The notes under the pieces are model-generated. The model ran no database searches and was not told the DNA's origin. It saw only the letters and a program-made list of their open reading frames with translations. Of a stretch of DNA of 64,000 bases, positions 9,175 through 16,789 are shown one piece after another. The first letter of the stretch is position 1, and each line of letters begins with the position of its first letter. The position numbers and the translations under genes are program-made. This DNA is from Porphyromonadaceae bacterium UBA7555 (GTDB lineage: Bacteria > Bacteroidota > Bacteroidia > Bacteroidales > Muribaculaceae), in the NCBI GenBank assembly GCA_002478045.1, contig DLLT01000053.1, positions 1-64,000 of the forward strand. The letters run 5' to 3'.

Positions 9175-11715
9175 TTATTTATTCAAGATGCCTGACGAAG
9201 CGCCATCTGCCTGGTAAGCTTCGTTGCCCACCTTGACTTTTTTGCCATAGCCGAAGGTGTATGTAGCCGAAATTTGGAAGAACCGGTTGTAACTGCCTGT
9301 ATATATGTGCCCGATTGAGTCATAATAGCGGCTTTGCGTGGTACTCTTAGTGGCGTAAGTATTGCCAATGATGGGGTTACGCATATAGAATCGCAGGTTC
9401 CAGTGGTTGTTGCTCCATCCGACTTGGAAAGTGTAATTAGGGCGTGTACTCATCCACATTCCAATCATACATCCATCGGGATAGACCATCGTACTGCGGT
9501 ACGAAGCGCCAAAATAGAAGTCATTCAGGTAATAGTATGCCGAAGCCGAGAGGACCATCCTACCCTTATTCCAATTGTATGGTTCGCCATTGTGTCCGCG
9601 GAACATATAGCCGGACAGCGACAACTGCAACTTGTCGTTGAAGAATTTGCCCGTGCCTTGCACTCCGCACTGCCATTGGAAAAAGCTGCCGAGAGGCTGC
9701 TTGATCGTTCGCAGGACCCCCGTGGCATTTGCCTCATAATCAAATACGTACCTATTATCAACGACCCAGACATTACCAAAAGCGGACACATTAAACGCCT
9801 TATTTATAATAAACGTGTAGTTAGCTTCGGTGTAGAACGAGTTGTACGGAACCAACGATGGATTGCCGGTATAGCTCATCAGCGGATTGGACCGGATGAC
9901 CGCTGCGCTCCTATAGCCGGAAGACGGTATCGATTTCTTATAGTCGAAGTCCAAGCTAAACGAGTGTTTTTTATTAAAGGCGTATTGTATTGACAGATTT
10001 GTCCACGGCGCCGTGGTATTTTCCACTGTCGTACCATACTCCGAGCGATCCCAATTAAGGCCAACGCCCAAAGAACCATGCAGTTTATCATCTGTGTAAC
10101 TGTAGCTTACGCCCGGACCGAGCCTCAGCGTCTGCGCCTTGTCCGAGACGGACGACGATCCGGTGTATCGGGTTTTGTTTAGCAAGAAGCGTCCCTGACA
10201 CACGGCTTTCAACGTCCCGGCTTTACCAAACGAATGTACAAAGGCTATGTCGCCGCGAGCTTGGTGCGAGTTGTCCTCAGCGCCGTTTACAACTGCCTCC
10301 GTGCCGGCCTCTTCATAGCGCGAGTTTTGCCTTGTGCTGGTATACGCGTACTGCGGATTAAAAGTGATAGTATTGTTGCCCGGCAGCGCGAAATACCAAT
10401 AGCCGTTGTATGCAAACGAATTAATACGATTGGAGCTTAGCGAGTTGTATTCCGACCCGTCGTATTCGTCCGAACTATACGACACATGTCCGTCGATTGT
10501 ATACTTGGGAGTCCGGTCAAATTCCACCGAAAGCATATTGCTCATCGTGACCTTATCTGTCTTATACATCGCTTTGAAAGACATCCAATAGTCATCACGA
10601 GTCCTTTTTGTGTTGTCTACAAACGAATTGCGTTCTATTTCCTTAATCGTTCCGTCAGGCTGTGGCAAGCGATAAGTCTCGTAAGTGTTCTCGTAATACT
10701 TCTTGTCTCGCATGAAGAATACTCCGCCGGCCACGTCATAGGTCATCCGCTTGTATTGCAACTTGGAGTACCCGTTAAGCTGCCTTGACATCACAAAATT
10801 GTCGTAGTATATACCCTTCACGTATCCGCCGTATTCGTATCGCTGCATCACGAAATTAACCACGTGCGACCTGCCTTGAAAGCGAGGGTCACTCGGATAG
10901 TCATAGTATTCCACGCGCCTGACATCGCTGACTAGCAACCCGGTAAGCTCGCTTCCGTTTGCCGGAACATAGTCTATGTATATGTCCACCTGCTGCCCGG
11001 TGTTGGTCTTGATTTCTTCGCCAACAGCCAGTTGCGGAATTGCCATTCGCTGAATAAGATCCTGGGCCGTCTGTGCTGTCTTTTTTTGGCTTTTGGTAGG
11101 CAAATAAACAGATTTGTCCGAATAGAGATTGGCTGTAGACCCCTCCACCGTGACCGCGGCAAGACTGATGGGAAGCTCGTCTATGGTGATTGTCCCGACA
11201 TTATGTTTGGCAAACTGCTGACACTTCGTCCTGTATCCCATACAACTAATCTTACCAATGACTCCATTATGATCGCAGGGAATACGAAAGCGGCCCTCAC
11301 CATCGGAGATGCCATAGGTAATCACAGTCGAGTCGGCTGGTGCAAGAAGCATAATCGTAGCGGCCGCCACCGGCTCGCCATCGTTTCCGAGCACCGACCC
11401 GGAATATACGAACCTCCCATGCTGGAGTGCCTCTACATAGATACAACCATCCTTGCGGACAACCGATATCGGATTGAGGCCGACAATCGCCCTAATGGCC
11501 TCGTAAGCATTGTCCGTGCTGATACGCGCCGATGTTCTATAGTTGTCCAGGTCTTTATATATAAAGGAGAGATCTACTTCGGGATTGTCCCGCGCAATTT
11601 TCACGAGGGCCTGCGAAATAGGCGTATTGCGAAAATTATACTCATACTTGTGTGCCTGTGTCGCGATTACGGTCAATACCGAAAGCACCATTGCCATAAT
11701 TGAACCGCGCATCAT
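9175..11715 (-). CDS. STN-domain outer-membrane beta-barrel receptor
   Basis: 846-aa outer-membrane protein. It has a signal peptide (about 1-21), an STN-like secretin/TonB short N-terminal domain (about 22-95), a carboxypeptidase-regulatory-like beta domain (about 105-190), and then a long beta-barrel part rich in aromatic strands of the OMP_b-brl_3 type. STN domains in FecA-type proteins contact an anti-sigma factor in the periplasm, and the gene overlaps an anti-sigma-like gene by the ATGA tetranucleotide, which fixes the start. The likely role is sensing or uptake of an unknown ligand and control of the adjacent ECF sigma factor. No SusD partner is adjacent. Confidence 0.8.
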   Translation of the reverse strand: MMRGSIMAMVLSVLTVIATQAHKYEYNFRNTPISQALVKIARDNPEVDLSFIYKDLDNYRTSARISTDNAYEAIRAIVGLNPISVVRKDGCIYVEALQHGRFVYSGSVLGNDGEPVAAATIMLLAPADSTVITYGISDGEGRFRIPCDHNGVIGKISCMGYRTKCQQFAKHNVGTITIDELPISLAAVTVEGSTANLYSDKSVYLPTKSQKKTAQTAQDLIQRMAIPQLAVGEEIKTNTGQQVDIYIDYVPANGSELTGLLVSDVRRVEYYDYPSDPRFQGRSHVVNFVMQRYEYGGYVKGIYYDNFVMSRQLNGYSKLQYKRMTYDVAGGVFFMRDKKYYENTYETYRLPQPDGTIKEIERNSFVDNTKRTRDDYWMSFKAMYKTDKVTMSNMLSVEFDRTPKYTIDGHVSYSSDEYDGSEYNSLSSNRINSFAYNGYWYFALPGNNTITFNPQYAYTSTRQNSRYEEAGTEAVVNGAEDNSHQARGDIAFVHSFGKAGTLKAVCQGRFLLNKTRYTGSSSVSDKAQTLRLGPGVSYSYTDDKLHGSLGVGLNWDRSEYGTTVENTTAPWTNLSIQYAFNKKHSFSLDFDYKKSIPSSGYRSAAVIRSNPLMSYTGNPSLVPYNSFYTEANYTFIINKAFNVSAFGNVWVVDNRYVFDYEANATGVLRTIKQPLGSFFQWQCGVQGTGKFFNDKLQLSLSGYMFRGHNGEPYNWNKGRMVLSASAYYYLNDFYFGASYRSTMVYPDGCMIGMWMSTRPNYTFQVGWSNNHWNLRFYMRNPIIGNTYATKSTTQSRYYDSIGHIYTGSYNRFFQISATYTFGYGKKVKVGNEAYQADGASSGILNK

Positions 11716-12371
11716 CGTACCACCAACTCGCCTCCTTCGAGTTTGATATCGATTTGTTCGAAGTTGTTAAGCTGGTCGACAATGCTTTGCAAGGTATTCT
11801 TCGGGTCGAATTTGTAGAACAAACGCAATTGGCGCTTCGTCTCGACCTCGAATCGAGCCTTGACGCCGTAGGTCTTTGATATAGTCTCGACAATTTCACC
11901 AAGCGAAGCATTGTCAAACAACACCGGAGAAGTCGGCTTATCAGACGAGCTCTCGGACGGCGGTGAAATGGTATCGGAGGCTGCGGCCAAGCTTTTGGCG
12001 GCATCTACCCGGGCAGCCACCACGACAGCATCGTCAGTATTGCCACGATCGAGGCCCACTTTGATGGTAATACCCACGGCAAAGGCGACCACGGACGACA
12101 CTATCACCAATGCTATAGACGCAGCACGTCCCGACAGCCACAGAAAGCGGAATCGTGATGTCGGATGTGCACGCTCAAAGCGATTCCACTGCTCGTCCAC
12201 TTCGGCTTGCGACATAGTCTCCCGAGATTTCGCGGCAGACTGCGTCCTTACCAAAACATTGTATATCTCGCGTGTCTCAGGGTCCGAAAGTATTTCGGAC
12301 AGCCGTGCGGATGTGTAGTTTTCGGGGTGCTCGATGATATCGAACACAACATCATATTTGTCCATTTTCAC
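11712..12371 (-). CDS. Short anti-sigma factor with DUF4974-type domain
   Basis: 219-aa single-pass inner-membrane protein. The cytoplasmic N-terminal part (about 1-82) would bind the sigma factor. A transmembrane segment (LWLSGRAASIALVIVSSVVA) is followed by a linker rich in Ser and Pro, and the C-terminal 70 residues resemble the DUF4974/STN-like domain that ends FecR proteins (FDNASLGEIVETISKTYGV). The central FecR domain of usual family members (about 320-390 aa) appears to be missing. The gene overlaps the sigma gene by 14-20 bp and the receptor gene by 4 bp, indicating translational coupling. An in-frame ATG at 12365 is an alternative start. Confidence 0.75.
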   Translation of the reverse strand: MKMDKYDVVFDIIEHPENYTSARLSEILSDPETREIYNVLVRTQSAAKSRETMSQAEVDEQWNRFERAHPTSRFRFLWLSGRAASIALVIVSSVVAFAVGITIKVGLDRGNTDDAVVVAARVDAAKSLAAASDTISPPSESSSDKPTSPVLFDNASLGEIVETISKTYGVKARFEVETKRQLRLFYKFDPKNTLQSIVDQLNNFEQIDIKLEGGELVVR

Positions 12372-12849
12372 TCAATTTGTTTCGTATAATACTGAGTGCA
12401 TGACGCAAGTGCTTGAACACGGCCGTCTGACTGATACCCATTTCGCGAGCCACCGCCTCGAATTTCAGCCCACAGACAAAGCGCAGTTCGACCACGCGCC
12501 TACACTGCTCTGGCAGGTCATCGCGAATGATCGAATATATTTCCTGTACAGTAGCCTCGTCCGGCCAGTCCGCATCATCGTACTCGTCCATCTCTGTGAA
12601 ATATAGTCCCAATACACGCCCGTGGATATCCAAGTCGCGTATATGGTTGAGACAACGATTGCGGACAGCTCGCAGCAAATAACTCTGGGTCAGAGCCGTG
12701 ACAGCTATATCCCCGTCAAGCAAAGCGCAAAAAACATCATGGACGATGTCGCGCGCAAGATCATCGTCATGCAGAAGTATCGCGGCTTGCCGATGCATCT
12801 GCGCATAATGCTTTTTGAACAGCTTTTCTATGTCGGGCCTATGTGTCAT
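12352..12849 (-). CDS. ECF RNA polymerase sigma-70 factor
   Basis: About 165 aa. Region 2 (RPDIEKLFKKHYAQMHRQA ... DDLARDIVHDVFCALL) and region 4 (LPEQCRRVVELRFVCGLKF, with the HTH EVAREMGISQTAVFKHLRHAL-like segment) are both present. It directs polymerase to extracytoplasmic-function promoters, probably those of this locus. The ATG at 12849 (MTHRPDIEKL) is preferred over an upstream GTG. It is first in a sigma/anti-sigma/receptor unit with overlapping genes. Confidence 0.9.
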   Translation of the reverse strand: MTHRPDIEKLFKKHYAQMHRQAAILLHDDDLARDIVHDVFCALLDGDIAVTALTQSYLLRAVRNRCLNHIRDLDIHGRVLGLYFTEMDEYDDADWPDEATVQEIYSIIRDDLPEQCRRVVELRFVCGLKFEAVAREMGISQTAVFKHLRHALSIIRNKLSENGQI

Positions 12850-12977
12850 ACACAAATATAACACACATTTCCGAGATTACTAAATCCTGTAAACAAAAAA
12901 AATGTTTCATTCCATCACTTACGAACCAGGACTACAGACAATTCATCTGCACCTCCAATATACACCAAAACGACGAC

Positions 12978-13001
12978 AGACATACCGGCAAAGGTATGTC
13001 T
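12978..13001 (-). terminator. Hairpin after the orphan lipoprotein gene
   Basis: Perfect 9-bp stem (AGACATACC 12978-12986, GGTATGTCT 12993-13001, 6-nt loop) 31 bp after the minus-strand lipoprotein stop. Only a weak T-rich stretch follows. The rest of 12865-13032 shows no gene. Confidence 0.55.
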
Positions 13002-13032
13002 ATCGGTCACCTAAATAAGTTTTTATCAGACG

Positions 13033-13776
13033 TTATTTTCCCTGCTTATCCACAAGTCGCTCGTATTGCAAGTAAAACGCTGAGGGTGATTGATCTTTCA
13101 TGATGTCGACTTTAATCTTCCTGCCTTTACAGTCTTGCACTGTCTCCGTCAGCCTTTCCTTACGTCTCTCAATATTAACTATTCGAGACACATAGAATGA
13201 ATTGGTGATTGTACAAGTCTCACTTCCATCTTTTAAATAAGTGATCACGTTTGAAAAACGTATAGGGCTGTTCGTATTCGTAAATTCTAATTCCCCGAAA
13301 TCTTTGATACTTAATTCGCAAGCATCATAGGCTGTACGAACGATTGTGTATTCGCTGATGAAGCGAGAGGCTTTAGGTGGTATCGATACAACCTTTTTGC
13401 TGCGTATCGTCTGCGACGAACCTATCGATGCCGATTTAAGCAATCCCCAATAAGCAGCGGTTACACCACCTGTGACTACACTTGTATACTCGCGGTCTAT
13501 AAAGTAGTCGTACGATGTGCCATTGAGCACGAAGAAGGATTTGGTCAAGTCCACGTTTACTATCTTGTCGGAGTTGTTGGTGATTGTAAAGCCCGGTTCA
13601 CCGCCGTTGCTCCAGAAGTTGTATGAGACGGTGATGTCCTCGTACACGTACTTGATGTCAGTTTCCGAACTCGTCGCTTCGGGTGCTACGACATTGTACA
13701 CTTGATAGCACACTGACTTGCAAGATGTAAGAACAAGTGCCCCGACACAGGTCGCAATCACAAGAATTTTGTTCAT
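13033..13776 (-). CDS. Predicted lipoprotein, unknown function
   Basis: 247 aa from the ATG at 13776. The product begins MNKILVIATCVGALVLTSCK, a lipoprotein signal with a Cys at residue 19; the upstream in-frame codons from 13863 are not part of it. The body is predicted beta-rich (VYEDITVSYNFWSNGGEPGF, FTITNNSDKIVNVDLTKSFF) with Ig-like phrasing and no catalytic motif that I recognise. It is monocistronic and divergent from tdk, with a TAACTTTG -7 box 60 bp upstream. Function unknown. Confidence 0.75.
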   Translation of the reverse strand: MNKILVIATCVGALVLTSCKSVCYQVYNVVAPEATSSETDIKYVYEDITVSYNFWSNGGEPGFTITNNSDKIVNVDLTKSFFVLNGTSYDYFIDREYTSVVTGGVTAAYWGLLKSASIGSSQTIRSKKVVSIPPKASRFISEYTIVRTAYDACELSIKDFGELEFTNTNSPIRFSNVITYLKDGSETCTITNSFYVSRIVNIERRKERLTETVQDCKGRKIKVDIMKDQSPSAFYLQYERLVDKQGK

Positions 13777-14089
13777 GATAATGTGTTTTAGTTGTTTATT
13801 ACTGTTCGTTTTTTTCTCGTCTGCTGACGATGTCGCAAAGTTATACGACATAATGAGCAACATTAAAACCCATTAAAATTAAATAATCTTAATTATGCAA
13901 ATTAGCATCATAAAAGCTAAAACAATCGCAAGCGAGTATAGCCCCGAGGCATTATATTTACCGGGAAAACATTGAATGTCAAATGATTTGTCGCCGCACG
14001 TATTTTTAGGGCTTAGATTACGGATTTTTATTACTAACTTTGGCATCTGAAACGACATCAACCACCTACCCGAAACCACCGAAACAGCA
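13777..14089. promoter_or_regulatory. Divergent promoter region, lipoprotein gene / tdk
   Basis: This 313-bp AT-rich gap holds a minus-strand -7 box TAACTTTG at 13843-13836 serving the lipoprotein gene, and a plus-strand TAACTTTG at 14035-14042 serving tdk, with a weak -33 candidate TTAG at 14013-14016. No gene is seen between them. Confidence 0.6.
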
Positions 14090-14731
14090 ATGTATCGCAA
14101 AGGCAAACTATACTTTCGCTACGGCACTATGGGCTCCGCCAAGACGGCGCTCCTGCTGACCACAGCGTACAACTTCGAGGAACGCCACATGAGTTACCTA
14201 TGTATGAAGCCGGCCATCGACACGCGCGAGGGTGACCGCGTAATACACTCTCGCATAGGCATCGAACGTGCCTGCGAATGGATATACCCGGACACAGACC
14301 TGTACCGCTTTGCCAAGAATTACTTCAAGAAGGAGGGCAAATTGGTGGACTGGTTCTTGGTCGATGAAGCCCAATTTTTGAGCGAACAGCAAGTGGATCA
14401 GCTGTCGCGCATTGTGGACGACTTCGGCTGCAACGTAATATGCTATGGGCTGCGCACGGATTTCCAGAGCCATCTCTTCGAGGGGTCGCGACGTCTTTTC
14501 GAGATTGCCGATACCATCGATGAAGTCAAATCGACATGCAATTGCGGACGCAAGACCATTATCAACGCGCGTATTGACGCCGAAGGCAATTTTGTCAGCG
14601 AAGGCGCTCAGGTCGAAATCGGCGGCGACGACCGATACGTGGCCGTATGTCGCAAGTGCTGGCGCAATAAACGCATCGAGCAAAGCAGTCGCGATGTCCT
14701 GCCGCTGGTATGGAATGATGAGGAGGAGTAA
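14090..14731 (+). CDS. tdk: Thymidine kinase (type II)
   Basis: Phosphorylates thymidine with ATP for salvage of dTMP. 213 aa. The P-loop GTMGSAKT is at residues 12-19, the DEAQF motif with the catalytic Glu at 92-96, a structural zinc site is formed by C150, C152, C187 and C190, and the substrate-binding lasso sequence IGGDDRYVAVC precedes the second Cys pair. The C-x-C spacing of the first pair resembles the E. coli-like branch. It is followed after 36 bp by a YhcH family gene. Confidence 0.96.
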   Translation: MYRKGKLYFRYGTMGSAKTALLLTTAYNFEERHMSYLCMKPAIDTREGDRVIHSRIGIERACEWIYPDTDLYRFAKNYFKKEGKLVDWFLVDEAQFLSEQQVDQLSRIVDDFGCNVICYGLRTDFQSHLFEGSRRLFEIADTIDEVKSTCNCGRKTIINARIDAEGNFVSEGAQVEIGGDDRYVAVCRKCWRNKRIEQSSRDVLPLVWNDEEE

Positions 14732-14767
14732 TCCGCTCCGAGGCACAACCCACTGAAGACCCGTAAG

Positions 14768-15226
14768 ATGATACTTTGTACTCTCGCCCGCCTGATTGCG
14801 ACACAACACGTATGGCTGCGCCCGGAAGTGACGATATGGCTTGGTTCTATCACAAAAGAAATACCACAAGGGCATCACAATATTGGCACGTATGATTACG
14901 CTAATGTCGAGACTCCCACCCTACGCACTCGCGAGGACGCACCTATGGAAGCACATCGCCGCTATATCGACATACATATACCGCTGGACGACTCAGAGAC
15001 CATAGGCTGGGCCCCCACGGATACCCTTACGCACATTGTGGCTCCGGGCTACGATGCCGAACGGGACATAGCCTTCTACGATGACGAAGCTCATACGTTT
15101 TTGGACGTGCGTCCGGGAGAATGTGCGATATTCTTCCCCGAAGATGCGCACGCCCCGAATATCGGTGACCCAGGCAAGGCACACCGCAAGATTTGCGTAA
15201 AAATCGCCGTAGCCACTTCCGACTAA
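14768..15226 (+). CDS. YhcH/YjgK/YiaL (DUF386) family protein
   Basis: 152-aa cupin-like cytoplasmic protein. Conserved features include the N-terminal Gly-rich part, EAHRRYIDIHIPL, and the metal-binding-like FFPEDAHAPNI near residue 120. Relatives are linked to sugar-acid or sialic-acid catabolism, but the reaction is not settled. Here it sits downstream of tdk, not in a sugar cluster, so its substrate cannot be inferred from context. Confidence 0.85.
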   Translation: MILCTLARLIATQHVWLRPEVTIWLGSITKEIPQGHHNIGTYDYANVETPTLRTREDAPMEAHRRYIDIHIPLDDSETIGWAPTDTLTHIVAPGYDAERDIAFYDDEAHTFLDVRPGECAIFFPEDAHAPNIGDPGKAHRKICVKIAVATSD

Positions 15227-15324
15227 ACCTTGGAGCAAATCACAAGTCTAAGTACAAAATAGGGAAGGAGAATGTTTCGTTCGACCCTATATCCAAAAGG
15301 CACAAAACAACCAAACACAGAAAA

Positions 15325-16092
15325 ATGATAAAACGAATCACCGCCGCCATCGCAGGCCTGATGCTGGCCATAGTTCCGGCAATAGGTGCTAATGCTGAAT
15401 TCAAAAACGAGAGCATCAATTACAAGGTGATGTTCAAATGGGGCATGGTCAATAAACAAGCCGGCCATGCGACACTGACTATACGCAAAAACGGGTCGAA
15501 ATACATCACCCGGCTCACGGCAGCCTCCGAGCACTGGGCCGATCATTTCTATAAGGTTCGAGACACTCTAAACGGCATCATCGATTGCGCAAAGTTCCGC
15601 CCGATATTCTACGAGCGAATAGCGCACGAGGGTTCCGACCATAAACATGATACAGTCAAATTCAGTTATGTAGGCGCACAAGTCAAAGGCAAATGCACCC
15701 GGCAAAAGCGCGACAAAAAAGGCAATATGGTTGTGGACGAAAAACGAGAACTGAGTGCTATGGGCACCACCGTGGATATGCTTACGTCATACTACTATAT
15801 GCGCCAACTGCCTTATAATACATGGAGGAAAGGACATGTAATCACCATCAACATCTTCAGCGGCAAACGTAAGGAGCTGCTGACCATCAAGTACGCCGGT
15901 GTCGAAACCATCAAGTACGATAAAAAGAAGTACCAATGCCATCACATCACCTTCATATTCACCAGTGACGGCCGAACACGAACCAGCGAAAATATGGACG
16001 CCTGGATTACGACCGATGCTCGACGCCTGCCCATAAAGCTCGAAGGCAAACTGCCCGTCGGCAAGGTCCAATGCTTTTACACGGGAGGATAA
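15325..16092 (+). CDS. Exported DUF3108 family protein
   Basis: 255 aa from the ATG at 15325, where a clear signal peptide starts (MIKRITAAIAGLMLAIVPAI); the longer reading from 15193 overlaps the previous gene and is rejected. The mature part follows the DUF3108 pattern: INYKVMFKWGMVNKQAGHAT at the start, DMLTSYYYMRQL in the middle and DAWITTDARRLPIKLEG near the end. Family members are periplasmic or outer-membrane-associated proteins of unknown function. A long hairpin terminator follows. Confidence 0.85.
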   Translation: MIKRITAAIAGLMLAIVPAIGANAEFKNESINYKVMFKWGMVNKQAGHATLTIRKNGSKYITRLTAASEHWADHFYKVRDTLNGIIDCAKFRPIFYERIAHEGSDHKHDTVKFSYVGAQVKGKCTRQKRDKKGNMVVDEKRELSAMGTTVDMLTSYYYMRQLPYNTWRKGHVITINIFSGKRKELLTIKYAGVETIKYDKKKYQCHHITFIFTSDGRTRTSENMDAWITTDARRLPIKLEGKLPVGKVQCFYTGG

Positions 16093-16123
16093 CACCTCTC
16101 TCCACAAAGCCGTCGTCCAAGAC

Positions 16124-16172
16124 ATAACAATGCGGCATCGGCCTCTTAAAATGGCCGGTGCCGCATTGTTAT
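16124..16172 (+). terminator. Long hairpin terminator after DUF3108 gene
   Basis: A 20-bp stem with a single T-G wobble (16124-16143 with 16153-16172) and a 9-nt loop stands 31 bp after the DUF3108 stop codon. It lacks a long T run, but its stability and place make it a likely transcript end. Confidence 0.75.
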
Positions 16173-16261
16173 CAATCGCACTAACGAAGCCCTGTCTGAA
16201 AGCTACATTATCCTCATTACTCTTATAATTCTCATTATTCCAGGCACAGCACCCATATAAA

Positions 16262-16533
16262 AAACAAAAAATCATCAACCATCTCGGTCGACGACTTTTG
16301 CATCTCTGACGGCTCTATTTTGCCGTCTTCAATAATCCTTACTTAACCTTAAATATAATATTAACCCTAAAAACCTAAAAACTAATCTTTTTTTACCCTA
16401 TATCGAAATTGCTGCCTTTGCTTGTGCATTGGAAAGCAACGTATGATAAGTAGAAAAATCTCTATAAAACTTTAGTGCCTTTTTAGGCTGGCCTTTAAGC
16501 CGTTATTGTGTTGCGAACTCTTTCGCAAGAATT
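16262..16533 (-). ncRNA. Candidate ncRNA, about 270 nt, leftward
   Basis: A strong minus-strand promoter (16540-16570) fires into a region with no recognisable minus-strand gene. The predicted transcript opens with a perfect 7-bp hairpin (16522-16528 with 16511-16517, 4-nt loop) and ends at a 10-bp stem (16295-16286 with 16280-16271) containing three G-U pairs that form only in minus-strand RNA, followed by a T-rich tract (16270-16258). It holds only tiny reading frames, such as one of 15 codons starting MHKQRQQF. A short-peptide mRNA remains possible. Confidence 0.55.
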
Positions 16534-16539
16534 ACGATG

Positions 16540-16570
16540 CAAAATTACGTCCTCTGTCAAGCCCTTACAA
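16540..16570 (-). promoter_or_regulatory. Promoter of the leftward candidate ncRNA
   Basis: TTG at 16570-16568, a 20-nt spacer and TAATTTTG at 16547-16540 match both elements of the Bacteroidales promoter. Confidence 0.65.
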
Positions 16571-16789
16571 GAAAATACAACAAAACAGAAGTATATTATT
16601 AGACAGATACAAAATAATAAGGCTGATAATCAATCGAATAATTCTATGAAAATTTAGGCGAAATATAAGTGCAATATAGGGCAAATTAAATAAATAATTC
16701 GTATATTTGCATCGTCAAACGTGCCTAAAATCGCAGAAGGGCATGTCTAGCGCACATAGACACCCCAAATAACCTAAAGACTACGCAAC
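16571..16789 (+). promoter_or_regulatory. AT-rich region with promoter of the TPR regulator
   Basis: TATATTTG at 16702-16709 matches the -7 consensus, about 80 bp before the regulator's ATG. The predicted 5' UTR contains a small inverted repeat, TGTCTA/TAGACA (about 16745-16763). No -33 TTG is evident and no gene is seen in the stretch. Confidence 0.45.

Noticed and set aside
12853..12860. TATATTTG box on the minus strand before the ECF sigma gene
   Set aside because: It is only four bases from the ATG, so a transcript start seven bases on would fall inside the gene; no -33 match.
13046..13054. DnaA-box-like TTATCCACA
   Set aside because: Single copy inside a coding region, with no cluster of boxes, no dnaA or dnaN nearby; not an origin.
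15787..16278. 163-codon minus-strand frame after the candidate ncRNA
   Set aside because: It begins inside a terminator-like stem, crosses another terminator and is mostly antisense to the DUF3108 gene.
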